Of a stretch of DNA of 64,000 bases, positions 49,835-62,746 are shown piece after piece (positions within the stretch are counted from its first letter, which is position 1; the number at the start of each line of letters is the position of its first letter). A program made the position numbers and the translations under genes. The stretch is from Pteria penguin (taxonomy: Eukaryota > Mollusca > Bivalvia > Pterioida > Pteriidae): NCBI GenBank assembly GCA_035048485.1, contig CM068593.1, forward strand, positions 4,721,151-4,785,150, in the 5' to 3' direction. The notes below the pieces were generated by a model that was not told the DNA's origin, did not search any database, and saw only the letters and a program-made list of their open reading frames with translations.

Positions 49835-49975
49835 TTATCCCAGGTTCGAGTCTAACTACGGGTCCCTCGTTGCCTGTCTGTCGGATGAGAAGGGTAAAAC
49901 CGGAGACCACGTGTCACGACGTTCCGATACGTATGGCCACGCTTATTGCCCACTAGGCCACGCCGGCTTCATATA
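49835..49975. repeat. Two converging SINE fragments
   Basis: A plus-strand 5'-truncated copy has a B box (GGTTCGAGTCT at about 49,843), then CTGTCTGTCGGATGAGA and CCACGTGTCACGAC. It faces the minus-strand head GCCGGCGTGGCCTAGTGGG at 49,952-49,970. Confidence 0.6.
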
Positions 49976-50919
49976 AACGATAATCAGATACTATTATACT
50001 TATCAAATGATAAAAATGATTTAGAAGTAATGTTTCCCAAAAAAAGGAGAAAGAAATAAAAGACGCTCTTTTTAACAAGAAAAGGGGATCAGCCCTGTTT
50101 TTGCTGGACTCACTGCAGGTTCCATGAAGGATAGACATCTCCTGCTCTACCAGCCTTGCCAGTTATAAATGACAGAAATAAAAAAATTCGTGATAATACA
50201 AAATATCCATTTAGCAAGCATGTCGTTATGCATGTACATCACTCACTCCAAAAAAAACAAAACAAAACAAAACAAAAAAAAAAAAAAGAGCGGCACTCAT
50301 TAAAATGTTGATCAGACCTCTCGCAAAAATGGTTTACCCACTCCGGACTGCAAAGGGCATATTGACTAAACAACTTTATTTCAGTTTTCAGCATCTTTTT
50401 GAAAAACTATATCATAATTAAATGATGTGGGTACACTAGCTGTCGTAACTGTTAAGACTTAACCCCCTCCCCTTTTTTCCGTTAAGCCCAAATCTTTAGG
50501 TTCTTTAAGATTTTAAAATCAAGATGTGATACATTCGAAAAAGCATCAAAAATGCCATAATTCTCATAGCTTGATCTCTTCTTTTTGTGATAGCATGGAA
50601 GTGCAAAATAAAAAATCCTTTTTTTCAAAATTCTAGATTTTGCCAAAAAATTCACTTTCCAATTTGAGAAAAAAGTCTAAATTTTTAATATAATAATATC
50701 TGAAGTATATACTAACACGTGGTAAATGTTTCATTTCTGTTACAATTAGTTAGATTTTTAGCTGTACTTTGAGTAGATTGACTAGACTAGTAAATTAAAA
50801 CCTTGCAATATATGACATGTCAGGCATTATGAATATTAGGAAGGATACATTAAATTGATTATTAGATAAACATTATTAACATATTTCGATTTCATTCAAT
50901 GAATGCAGATTTCTAAAGA
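49976..50919. other. Unique A+T-rich sequence
   Basis: An A-rich (AAAAC)n stretch is at about 50,251-50,288. Nothing else was recognised. Confidence 0.5.
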
Positions 50920-50924
50920 TACTA

Positions 50925-52240
50925 AAAATACACGTCTGTGATAGATGTTGTGTGATGAAGATACAGGTGGTAGGTGTAGATGTAGTGTAATAAAGATACA
51001 GGTCTGTGAAAGGTGAAAGATGTTGTAGAATAAAAATACAGGTCTGTGCTAGGTGAACATGTTGTGTAATAACAATACAGGTCTGTGATAGATGAAGATG
51101 TTGGGTAATAAAGGTACAGGTCTATGATAGGCGAACATGTTGTAGAATAAAGATACGAATCAGTGATACGTGAAGATGTTGTAGAATAAAGATGCAAGTC
51201 TGTGATAGGTGGAGATGTTGTGTAATAAAGTAACAGGTCTGTGATAGTAGAAAGATGTAGTGTAATAAAGATACAGGTCTGTGATAGGTGCAGATGTTGT
51301 GTAATAAAGTAACAGGTCTGTGATAGGTGCAGATGTTGTGTAATAAAGATACAGGTCTGTGATAGGTACAGATGTTGTGTAATAAGGATATAGGTCTGTG
51401 ATGGGTGAAGATGTTGTGTAATAATGATGTAGGTCTGTGATAGGTACAGATGTTGTGTAATAAGGATATACGTCTGTGATGGGTGAAGATGTTGTGTAAT
51501 AATGATGTAAGTCTGTGATAGATGACGATGCTGTGGAATAAAGATACAGGTCTGTGATAGGTGAAGATGTTTAATAAAGATACAGGTCTGTGATAGCTGC
51601 AGATGTTGTGTAATAAAGATACAGGTCTGTGATAGGTGAGGATATAGTGTAATAAAAATACCGGTCTGTGAAAGGTGAAGATGTTGTGAAATCAAGGTAC
51701 AGGTATACGATAGGTGAAGATGTCGTGTAATAAAGATACAGGTCAGTGATAGGTGATGTTGTGTAATAAGCATACAGGTCTGTGGTAGGTGAAGATGTTG
51801 TGTAATAATAATGCAGGTCTGTGGTAGGTGAAGATGTTGGGTAATAAAGATACAGGTCTATGATAGGTGAAAGATGTTGTGTAATAAAGATACAGGTCTG
51901 TGGTAGGTGCAGATGTTGTGTAATAAAGATACAGGTCTGTGGTAGGTGAAGATATTGTGTAATAAAGATACAGGTCTGTGATAGGTGCCGATGTTGTGTA
52001 ATAAAGATACAGGTCTGTAATAGGTGCAGATGTTGTGTAATAAAGATACAGGTCTGTGGTAGGTGAAGATGTTGTGTAATAAAGATACAGGTCTGTAATA
52101 GGTGCAGATGTTGTGTAATAAAGATACAGGTTTGTGATAGGTGAAGATGTCGTGTAATAAAGATACAGGTCTGTGATAGGTGAAATATGTTGCGTAATAA
52201 TGATGCAGGTCTGTGGTAGGTGAAGATGTGTGACAGAGAT
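50925..52240. repeat. 39-bp tandem array, about 33 copies
   Basis: The unit contains AAAGATACAGGTCTGTGATA and GGTGAAGATGTTGTGTAAT. The 39-bp length keeps long minus-strand frames open (13-residue repeats); these are not genes. Edge units to about 52,330 are degenerate. Confidence 0.95.
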
Positions 52241-52352
52241 ACATGACGGTGGAAAATGAAGTTGTGTATTGGATAAAAACACAAGTCCGTGATGAGTGAA
52301 ACATTATGAAGATACATGACAAGTGGAAATATCTGAGAGATAGTCTTGTTTG

Positions 52353-52520
<168 letters not shown>

Positions 52521-52631
52521 AATTTTTTTTTTTTGAGGGGGGGGGGTGTTGTTGTTGTTTCAAGATTTGTACAATATGATGATTATGATACGTGTTTTAA
52601 ATGATTGATATATACATGTCAGTATTACAAT

Positions 52632-52740
52632 CACGGACAGGTCCGCTCTTCGCCTGTTTGTAGACAATCACGGACAGGTCAGCTTTTCGCCTGTTAGATG
52701 ATCACGGACCGGTCAGCTCGTCGCCTGTTAGCTATATATA
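52632..52740. repeat. Three degenerate copies of a 45-bp unit
   Basis: The unit contains ATCACGGACAGGTC and TTCGCCTGTT. Confidence 0.7.
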
Positions 52741-53382
52741 GACGATCAAGGTATAGGAAACGCCCTTTAATAAAAGACTTCTGTCATGGCATAGCAGGAT
52801 CGCTCATCACATGATAAACCATCAGCAGCTGCAATGAGTAGACAGTTTAATTTATGGCAGATTTAAGACGATGCATTCCTTCACTTCTATCATATTATAC
52901 TGCCAATGATAAGGCCTTATGATTAATTGTACGTGCTACACGTTACGTATACAATACAAAGCGTTATGACCAGACCAAGTTAACGGTGTTAGATACAATG
53001 TATTCAAGACTAGATAATAATAGTGTTTGTCTTTTCTCCACGAATCATCATGGATCTTCGAGCCTGCCCTCCTATAATAATACTACTTAACAGACCTAAA
53101 GCCAGCCGATATCAATCTGATATTATAATGGTATTATCATCCTTCTAGACAAGTCAGCGCATGACGTCACCTACCCACAGACAGGAGGAAAATCAAAACT
53201 TGGACATAAGCAATATATATATTTGTACCAAAAATATTGTGTAGCATTATGTACATCATTATTTAATATACATGTAATGCATTGTCTTTCAATTCAGTAG
53301 AAATATTAAATAACAGACTATGTCCATTATGGTTGACACGAAAAACCACTGAAAGTAAGGGGATGCACAACATTTCACGAGT
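52741..53382. other. Mostly unique sequence
   Basis: The last 60-90 bp may be the 3' flank of the Tc1-like element whose transposase tail starts at 53,383. No inverted repeat was identified. Confidence 0.4.
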
Positions 53383-53540
53383 TTAATAGCGGGTATGACC
53401 GCCATTTGCTGCAATGCATTCTTCACACCCACGACGCATTGAACGAATCAGGTTATGCAGAAATGCCTGGGAAATGTTCCGCCACATGCGCAATAAAGCA
53501 CGACGTCGTGGACGGATGTTGGCCTCTATGGGCGGCACCT
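53383..53540 (-). pseudogene. C-terminal remnant of a Tc1/mariner transposase
   Basis: The minus strand encodes about 50 residues ending NLIRSMRRGCEECIAANGGHTRY-stop (split here as NLIRSMRRGCEE, CIAANGGHTRY), with RMWRNISQAFLHN before it. The order W, isoleucine-containing linker, LIxSMRRRC and GGHTRY is the characteristic last part of Tc1-like DDE transposases. The catalytic DDE domain and DNA-binding domain are absent. Upstream (higher coordinates) the frame runs into the 45-bp minisatellite instead of transposase sequence. In an intact element the protein would cut and paste the transposon. This copy is a dead fragment. Confidence 0.8.
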
Positions 53541-53935
53541 CTCTGATTAATACATTGTACAAAGCAGCGACACATGATGGCACCTGTCTGATTAATACAT
53601 TGTACAAAAACGGCGACATATGAAGGCACCTGTCTGATTAATACATTGTACAAAATAGCGACACATGACGGCACCTGTCTGATTAATACATTATACAAAA
53701 CAGCGACACATGACGGCACTTGTCTGACTAATACATTGCACAAAACAGCGACACATGATGGCACCTGTCTGATTAATACATTGTACAAAACAGCGACACA
53801 TAATGGCACCTGTCTGATTAATGCATTGTACAAAAACGGCGACACATGACGGCACCTGTCTGATTAATACATTGTACAAAAAGCGGCGACACATGACGGC
53901 ACCTGTCTGATTTTATATATATTGTACAAAACGGT
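53541..53935. repeat. 45-bp tandem array, about 9 copies
   Basis: The unit contains GCGACACATGACGGCACCTG and TCTGATTAATACATTGTACA. It begins at the broken edge of the transposase remnant. Confidence 0.93.
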
Positions 53936-54264
53936 TATATATGCAACGGACCCACTGCCACTGGAAACAGTAAATTTACTCTTATAAATGCATATATATT
54001 TGAAAACGTCTACCTCGCTTTTTACTGTCTCATCCGAACGTCGGGACCGCGACAAATCAAGACACCGACAACTCAGGACATCGACATGTGACCTGTCGGA
54101 GCTCGGACCTCTCAATCCCAAACAAGCACGTCTCCTACTGATCTACGTCAGCTGTGCTCGTAATAATCTTCTGTTCAGTCGCTTATAACAGTCTATGAAA
54201 ACGACCAAAGCTGACACATATCCACACTTCTGCATATCATAATAAATACAGTGGTTCCTGAAAT
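53936..54264. other. Unique sequence
   Basis: Nothing recognised. Confidence 0.5.
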
Positions 54265-54267
54265 GAA

Positions 54268-54415
54268 TTAACCCAGGTAGCTGTACTGAGTTTGCGTTTG
54301 TCGACAACCCAGGTAGCTGTATTGAGTTTGCATTTGCCGACAACCCAGGTAGCTGTATTACGTTTGCGTTTGTCGACAACCCAGGTAGATGTATTAAGTT
54401 TGCGTTTGTCGACAA
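54268..54415. repeat. 36-bp tandem array, about 4 copies
   Basis: The unit contains AACCCAGGTAGCTGTATTGA and GTTTGCGTTTGTCGAC. Confidence 0.9.
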
Positions 54416-54954
54416 GATTTCCTGTGTATATCCAGCATATATTGGCCACATGTTGGTCAAACGAATAAAGGAAAGGAATGTAAAAGCGAGGAATTATTGC
54501 AGCGAGATGCTGAATCAATTGTCTCAATGCAACGACCTCAAAACGAAAAACAAAAACTTCCTAAATAAATCTCAACGCTGGGCACCTACCAGTTGCCCAT
54601 ATAAAGCCAGCAAATATACATAAGATGTACTTGTCAAAACTCTTGATAATCATTTGACCCAAAAGCATGCAGTTATTTCTGAAAGATTCTAAATCAGAAT
54701 CAGCATGAAGGAGAGTCAATTCGTGTCTACACTGCTGAACGACGTAAATTATAAGAACAATGCGGTTTTAAGGAGAGCCTCTGATGAGTCGTTACGTGAT
54801 TTATTTGCATGTGGTATCTGCAGTAAAGTAAAATAGATTCTAAGTCGAAGAAGACCTGACATTTAGAAAAAAATATCAACATTCTGCAGATAATTGAAAC
54901 AGCGTCCCGTGATGCCATGAAGCTACAGTCAAATCACGTTGGCGTTGACAAACT
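54416..54954. other. Unique sequence
   Basis: Nothing recognised. Confidence 0.5.
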
Positions 54955-54957
54955 TAG

Positions 54958-55640
54958 AGTGAAAACAAAATGAAGATCCGGAGGATAAAAGCAGAACTCT
55001 AGTATGCAAAATTAAGGCAAAGCGAAAGTAACGCAAAACAAACATGAAGATCTGGAGGATAAAAGCAGGACTCCAGTATGCAAAATTAGTTCAAAGCGAA
55101 AGTTACTGAAAACAAAAATGAAGATTCAGAGGACAAAACAGTATTCTAGTATGCAAAATTAGGGCAAAGCGAAAGTAACGGAAAAGAAAAATAGAGATCC
55201 GGTGAATAAAAACAGGATTCCAGTATGCAAAATTAGGACAAAGCAAAAATAACGGAAAACAAACATGAAGACCCGGATGATAAAAGCAGGAATCCAGTAT
55301 GCAAAATTAGGACAAAGCGAAAGTAACGGAAAACAAACATGAAGATCTGGAGGATAAAAGCAGGACTCCAGTATGCAAAATTAGGAGAAAGCGAAAGTAA
55401 GGGAAGCAAAAATGAAGATCCGGAGGACAAAAACAGGAATCCAGTATGCAAAACTAGGGAAAAGCGAAAGTAGCGGAAAAGAAAAATGGAAATCCGGAGG
55501 ATAAAAACAGGATTCCAGTATGCAAAATTAGGAAAAAGCAAAAATAACGAAAAACGAAAATGAAGACCCGAATGATAAAAACAGGACTCCAGTATGCAAA
55601 ATTAGGGCGAAGCGAAAGTAAAGTAAAACACATAAAAGGC
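54958..55640. repeat. 74-bp tandem array, about 9 copies
   Basis: The unit contains GGAGGATAAAAGCAGGACTC, CAGTATGCAAAATTAGG and AAAGCGAAAGTAACGGAAAA. Copies differ by scattered substitutions. Confidence 0.93.
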
Positions 55641-55718
55641 AGATGCAAGGAATGTTTCCGTTGTAATGATACACAGCATGAACCTAGTAACTGTTACCGT
55701 AAAACAAGAATCTAAAAC

Positions 55719-55763
55719 TTGATTGATTGATTGATTCATTCATTCATTCATTCATTCATTCAT
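55719..55763. repeat. (TTGA)n/(TTCA)n microsatellite at a SINE tail
   Basis: TGAT and TCAT tetranucleotide runs directly precede the SINE body at 55,764, as at 26,046. Confidence 0.85.
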
Positions 55764-55945
55764 TGTTTAACGTCACTCCACTATTATTTCACGTATATGG
55801 TGACAGCATCTGCCTGATACATTGCATAGAAATTTACAATGGACCGACCAGGAGCAGTGAGGGATCTTTTACTTGCCACGCCTACCGTGACACGGGACCT
55901 CGGTTATTACAGTCTCATCCGAAAGACAGAACACCGGTGTGCCCA
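55764..55945 (-). repeat. tRNA-derived SINE, head missing
   Basis: It matches the body at 26,070-26,250. TTTAACGTCAC, TTTCACGTATATGGTGACAG, GAGCAGTGAGGGATCTTTTA and CATCCGAAAGACAGAACACC appear in the same order. The tRNA head past about 55,945 is absent. Confidence 0.8.
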
Positions 55946-56039
55946 CTATTATAAAACCAGCAATACCATAAAAACAATGCCATAAAACATGCAATGCTAT
56001 AAGACAACGAGGCGGAAGGACAGATATGTCCACATCCTA

Positions 56040-56079
56040 GAGGTGGTGGTGATGATGACGATGATGATGATGATGGTGG

Positions 56080-56122
<43 letters not shown>
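56040..56122. repeat. (GAT)n/(GGT)n trinucleotide microsatellite
   Basis: About 80 bp of GAT repeats with GGT interruptions. The poly-Ser minus-strand frame is an artefact. Confidence 0.95.
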
Positions 56123-56690
56123 ATGAATCTCACTGCGTCGAATATAACATGGTCATTTTTAATAACACATTCCTAAGAAATATAAAGCATGTAGGTGTCG
56201 TACTTGTATTCCATATACGTTCTTCATCTTCTGGATATACATTTCTGTCCTCATTAGAAAGATAATTGAATTCATAAAATATTCATATTAGTTCACAAAT
56301 GGTACAGAAAGTACACCACATGTAAACTGGATTTTCATATATATGTATGTCTGTCAAAAGATGACAAATTATACTTTGTCTATTTGTCACCTCCAATTAA
56401 CATAGCATTATTTTTAGTAAATTCATATGAATATCTGAAATAATAGTACATGTTAGAAGGGAGATGTTTTGTTCTCGTAATTAAGGAATGCTTATATTAT
56501 TGTTTCCTGTCATACTGATATGAAGGTTTTTGACCTATGCATTACCGGTATAATTCACGTAGCCAAAATAAAATATAGAAACATTCCTTATGATTTAATT
56601 AAAAGATAGTATAAATATGAAACTCTTGAAAGTACGATTTATTTTAAACGAATAAATGATTTCCTCTGCCATAAGTGATACATGTACACG
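56123..56690. other. Unique A+T-rich sequence
   Basis: Nothing recognised. Confidence 0.5.
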
Positions 56691-56691
56691 T

Positions 56692-56985
56692 TTTAAGCTA
56701 TCTGCGCAGCATACGCGATCCGTTTTAAGTTATCTGCGCAGCATACGTAATCCGTTTTAAGGTATCTGCGCAGCATACGTGATCCGTTTTAAGGTATCTG
56801 CGCAGCATACGTGATCCGTTTTAAGGTATCTGCGCAGCATACGTGATCCGTTTTAAGATATCTGCGCAGCATACGTGATCCGTTTTAAGATATCTGCGCA
56901 GCATACGTGATCCGTTTTAAGATATCTGCGCAGCATACGTAATCCGTTTTAAGATATCTGCGCAGCATACGTGATCCGTTTTATC
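56692..56985. repeat. 32-bp tandem array, about 9 copies
   Basis: The unit contains GATCCGTTTTAAGATATCTG and CGCAGCATACGT. Copies are nearly identical, with GGTATC and GATATC subtypes in two blocks. Confidence 0.95.
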
Positions 56986-59964
56986 CAGAATATTGAGATA
57001 TTACTAACAGAACAATACAGTGAATAGAACGGTTTGGCACAATGCGGACCCAAACGTTACAGTATCAGGGTCGTCTCTGCAACAAACAATATGGCACAAC
57101 AGATAGTTATGTCAGATGATATGCAAAGAAAGCACTTCTTGTTGTTGTTGTTGTTGTTGTTTGAGGGTTTGAATTGCTTTTAAATATATATGTGACTTAT
57201 TTGACGTTATGTTTATTCATTATCAATTGAATGTCTCTACAGTTATAATAAAAAAAGGATAACTGGATATTTGATATAACTTTCGATTTGTTTTTTAAGA
57301 TTTTGATATAACTTTCGATTTGTTTTTTAAGATTTTTTCATCTATATTTTTAAATAAATCATTTATTTTTCATGACGGACAGAAATCAATAAAAGAATTG
57401 TCAATTAGCTTATGACAGTTTATATACAATCAAATATATTAGATCCAGTTATAGCAGAAATCATCACATACTACTCTTGACTGTGACTACTTTTCCAGTA
57501 AATGGTAATTTTGATAAGAAATATAAATCATGTAATGCATATACAGCCCCGAAATTTCCAATATGACAATATACATAGAATAAGTACTATGCTGGTTTTA
57601 TTATAAAACGAAAACACCTAATTTTTGGATTTTATGTAAAAATCGATACTATTTATATCATGTAAAATTTATAAATGTTGTTAAGATTGGATTGTGTTTA
57701 TAAAATATAAGCGCAACTGGTAAACAGTACAACCGTATATCTAATATCTTGAAGTATTATGTATTCCTGTTTTATAAACATGGAAAAGTTCAGGTTTTCA
57801 GCGGTGGTATTAAAAACTAGATATCTTGTAATTTGTCTGTCTATTACAAATACTATAATCTATGTAATTCATTGTTACCAATATGTACGGAAACGTATAT
57901 GGAACCAACCCCCCTTATTTTGTAAATATAACCCAAGAAGACTACAAAATGATTAGCTTTTTATATTTTAAATGCTTGCCCCAAATGTTGTCAATTCATA
58001 AAGATATATATAATAATAATATTTATATCTTTTTGAATCGATGCAGTTATTTAATATTTTTAAAGATAACTAATGAAAATTATTTCTAGTATTTATCATT
58101 TATTCCTTTGTAGTTCATATTGTTTCTTTATTTGTTTATTTTACGTGTGTATATTTGGTGTAAAATAGGACTGATATATATTTCAGCAACATAATAATGT
58201 GTAACAATTTAAGTTTAAATTACAGATTTATTGCTTTCGATTCGTGTATGGTGCTGTCCATCCACTGACTATTAGTCATTATGAAATCTGCTAATCTGTC
58301 ACTCAGTTCAACACACAACTGACAACCATCTAACATATATTAATTTGTGGGGAAAATGTACATGCCATAAAACTGCACATACTGTGCCTCCCAATTGCAA
58401 TCAAATTCTACTAAATATATTAATGTGCGGGGAAAATGTACATGTCATAAAGTTGAACCTGTGAAAAGACATAGGTCTCTGTTACAATCAGAATGACCTT
58501 GACCTTTGACATGTTGCCAGAATGTCAATGGGAGTCATCTACTTGAGAAGGACTATCAACCTAATAAGTTCCAAGACTGAAATTAACATAAATACTAATA
58601 CACTAGAATGATAGGGGATAACATACAGTAACATTTAAACATTCATTTAGTTATAGCAATACCTTGTTATGTTTCCTCTTTACAAGTACTGAATGGCAGT
58701 TTGGTAGATAACTAATTAAACTAACCGAGTGATAACATGCTTAACCTTTACGGCTTACTTCAAAGCTATGACATCCAGTGGTCAAGTAAAACACTTGTAA
58801 AGTTGTTAAAAATCATGGGCTGCACACAAATTTTTACTGCCTGTATGTGTGTCCTGATTTTTAATGTGTATCTTTGTACATCGTTTGGTTATCTGTATTA
58901 TTCAGTTCTGGTTAGGCAGTAAGAAATTATGGCCTGGACGACAAATTACAACTAAGTCTGCACTATGACCTGACCTTAAAGTAATGACTGTTTCAAAATC
59001 AAGACACTCTTAGGCCATGGACAACAAGAATGTGTATTTACTAATATTATCCAGATCCAATGATTCTGGGTCTGACCCTAATTTTGACTATCTGTTGATT
59101 GTGAACTTGACCTGAGGATCGTGACCTTAGACAGCCATGTCAGAAGGGAAGGCACTGTCTAGCTTGTCTACAAGGGCTTGAGAAGAGGGAAGAGCTACTA
59201 TATAGCATATTTTCCTTAAGGGAACACAACTATCAAGATATATTTATTTATAAAACACAAAGATCAAAGAATGTCATTTTATTTTTGAAAAATAAAAATA
59301 GTCAACTATAAAATTTTATATTATTTATTTATCTAAGTTATATACATCGAAAAATGGTTGCTTTTTTGTAATTAATTGTGTGACTTTCTATGGATATATT
59401 TATTTTCAAAGCAAGACTTTATTAAAAACTGGCATGTATTTGCAACAAATAATAAGAATAACCTTTTATTCTTCCTTTTATAATATATAAGTACTATTTT
59501 TTCTAATATAACATACTTGTTTTCACAAAATAAGGGGGGTCCATATACGTTTCCGTAGATATGTCTTTACCTGGATCATGTTGAATATATGTTGAGCATG
59601 AATTAACAATAAAACATTGGGGAGGAGAGCGATGTTTGTCAAAAATACTGTTGCGCATCATGTGAGCTTTCAGGAAGTCCTGTTGATGGACGCACAGCGC
59701 ATACTGTATGCTATGACCTTTACTCTCAGAACTGATAAGTCAACTGTCGTGAAAATATTATATCAAATGTAATTAGAAATTCAAAAATTACCTGGAGCAA
59801 GTTGTTCAAAATTTTAACCGCTGGATAAGCTAACCAGTGGACAAAGTTAAAGAGGTATTCAGTGCAATTTGTCGATTAACTGTATAAAAACTTAATTACC
59901 ATTATTTAATTGAATACTTATACTACAAATCAGAATAATAGTCATTACCTTATTATCATATTGA
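56986..59964. other. A+T-rich sequence with minor repeats
   Basis: No gene is supported. It holds a short (TTG)n at about 57,138-57,161, a duplicated segment of about 35 bp ending GATTTGTTTTTTAAGATTTT (57,266-57,336), and a two-copy repeat containing GGGGAAAATGTACATG at about 58,340 and 58,430. A TGACCTTGACCTTTGAC cluster is at 58,494-58,510. Confidence 0.4.
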
Positions 59965-59974
59965 AGTAGTAAGA

Positions 59975-60885
59975 CAATCAGGAATCACTGATAAAACACT
60001 CGACAAAGTCATGAACATGAGCCACTGTTTAAACACTCGACAAAGCCATGGACATGAGCCACTGTTTAAACACTCGACAAAGTCATGAACATACGCCACT
60101 GTTTAAACACTCGACAAAGTCATGAACATACGCCACTGTTTAAACACTCGACAAAGTCATGAACATGAGCCACTGATAAAACACTCGACAAAGTCATGAA
60201 CATACGCCACTGTTTAAACACTCGACAAAGTCATGAACATGAGCCACTGATTAAACACTCGACAAAGCCATGGACATGAGCCACTGATAAAACACTCGAC
60301 AAAGTTATGAACATGAGCCACTGCTTAAACACTCGACAAAGTCATGAACATGAGCCACTGATTAAACACTCGACAAAGTCATGAACATGAGCCACTGATT
60401 AAACACTCTATAAAGTCATGAACATAAGCCACCGATTAAATACTCGACAAAGTCATGAACATGAGCCACTGATAAAACACTCGACAAAGTCATGAACATG
60501 AGCCACTGATTAAACACTCGATAAAGTCATGAAAATGAGCCACTGATTAAACACTCGGTAAAGTCGTGAACATGAACCGCTGATTAAAATCTCGATAAAG
60601 TCATGAACATGAGCAACTGATTAAAGACTCGATAAAGTCGTGAACATGAACCACTGATTAAACACTCGATTAAGTCATGAACATGAGTCACTGATTAAAC
60701 ACTCTATAAAGTCATGAACATGAGCCACTGATTAAAAACTCGATAAACTCATGAACATGAGCCAGTGATTAAACACTCGATAAAGTCGTGAACATGAGCT
60801 ACTGATTAAACACTCGATAAAGTCATGAACAATTGGCATCTGGTCTGAACATGAGCCACTGATTAAACACTCGATAAAGCAATGA
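59975..60885. repeat. 37-bp tandem array, about 24 copies
   Basis: The unit contains CACTCGACAAAGTCATGAAC and ATGAGCCACTGATTAAA. CGACAAAG dominates in the left half and CGATAAAG in the right half. Confidence 0.95.
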
Positions 60886-61189
60886 ACAATTGGCATCTGG
60901 TCTGAAAACATTTTGGTTAATAAATTTATGGACATCTTACAATTCTTTTGAACTCCAAACATTGCAACAGGTACACAATGATTCCCTACGTGAACCGCGC
61001 ACCGAACCGAATTCAACCGGAGAAGTATGCATCTTGGCAGTCAATGAATAAATGTTACAGAGTACAAATCCCCTTCACAATTTAAAATTCACAAACTGTA
61101 CCTGTCTGTATTGTGTGCATATACGTTCTCCTATATATCATGCATGACATATTGTAAACACATAATTCTCAATATCGCTTGGACCGATC
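60886..61189. other. Unique sequence
   Basis: Nothing recognised. Confidence 0.5.
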
Positions 61190-61192
61190 AGA

Positions 61193-61775
61193 AAAGAACG
61201 GCATTCTTTACTGAACAGAACACCATACTTTACAGAATAGAACACTATACTTTACAGAGTATTACAGAATAGAACGGTATACTTTACAAAATAGAACGGT
61301 ATACTTTACAGAATACAACAACATACTTTACAGAACAGAACGGTACACTTTACTGAACAGAACACTATACTTTACAGAATAGAACACTATACTTTACAGA
61401 ATATTACATAATAGAACAGTACACTTTACAGAATAGAACAGTACACTTTACAGAATAGAACGACATACTTTACCGAACATAACGGTATACTTTACAGAAC
61501 AGAACGACATACTTTTATACAGAACGGTATACTTTACAGAATAGAACACTATGCTTTACAAAATAGAACACTATTCTTTACAGAATATTACAGAATAGAA
61601 CGGTATACTTTACAGAATACAATGGCATACTTTACAGAATAGACTAGCATACTTGACAGATTGGACGGCATACTTTGCACAATAAAGCGGCATGCTTTAC
61701 AGAATAGAACACCATACTTTACAAAACAGAACAGCTTGCGTTACAGAATAGAACGGCATACCTTGCAGTACAATA
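61193..61775. repeat. 22-bp tandem array, about 26 copies
   Basis: The unit contains ATAGAACGGTATACTTTACA. Units alternate between GGTATAC, ACTATAC and GACATAC variants, with occasional 15-bp insertions. Confidence 0.93.
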
Positions 61776-61805
61776 TTATCTTATTATACCAATATAATGG
61801 CGCGT

Positions 61806-61811
<6 letters not shown>

Positions 61812-61865
<54 letters not shown>
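61812..61865. repeat. (TA)n microsatellite
   Basis: About 54 bp of TA repeat. Confidence 0.95.
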
Positions 61866-61869
<4 letters not shown>

Positions 61870-62285
61870 ACAAAAGCGAGTTTAGCATATTTTAGTCTAT
61901 AGCTATTAGATTTAGTGAGTTCAATCCAGCAACTCACACATAAAATATGGCGTCAGATGTTCTCTGATACTGTACTCTGATAAGATACTCAGAGGAGTCA
62001 TCTTTAGACGCTTGAACAATGTCATTGGTGAGATGTTGATGCCACTACCACCACTGATATGTACTTTAAGATCTCTACTGATATGAGATTACAGACTCGT
62101 ACGATCGATGTGTGGAGCTTAGATTCTTTTCCAGGATGAGACATTGATATACCATGTCGTAGCCGCTTCCTTCTAGGTCTTTGTAATCCAAATTTATCTT
62201 TATAACTAAGACCAACGGGTCCAAAATGAAGGCATTCCTATTACTTCATTACCATCTCTCTTAGGGTTATTCGTAATCATAAAAA
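61866..62285. other. Unique sequence
   Basis: Nothing recognised. Confidence 0.5.
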
Positions 62286-62286
62286 C

Positions 62287-62746
62287 TATACACAGAATAT
62301 CTCATTACAGTACTGTACCCTAATATCACTTCTAAACACTATACAAAGAATATCTCATCACAGCACTGTACCCTAATGTCACTTCTAAACACTATACAGA
62401 GAATATCTCATCACAGCACTGTATCCTAATGTCAACTGTAAACACTATACAGAGAATATCTCATCACAGTACTGTATTCTAATGTCACCTGTAAACACTA
62501 TACAGAGAATATCTCATCACAGTACTGTATTCTAATGTCACTTGTAAACACTATACAGAGAATATCTCATTACAGCACTGTATCCTAATGTCACCGGTAA
62601 ACACTACACAGAGAATATCTCATCACAGTACTGTATCCTAATGTCACTTCTAAACACTATACAGAGAATATCTCATTGCAGTACTGTTCCCTAATGTCAC
62701 TACTAAACACTATACAGAGAATATCTCATCACAGTACTGTATTCTA
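62287..62746. repeat. 53-bp tandem array, left part, about 8.5 copies
   Basis: The unit contains CACTATACAGAGAATATCTC and ATCACAGTACTGTATTCTAA. It is interrupted at 62,746 by a transposon and resumes at 63,541. Confidence 0.95.

Noticed and set aside
50922..52322. Several minus-strand frames of 150-280 codons rich in Ser, Thr, Ile and His
   Set aside because: The 39-bp unit keeps all frames open; no domain and no flanking exons.
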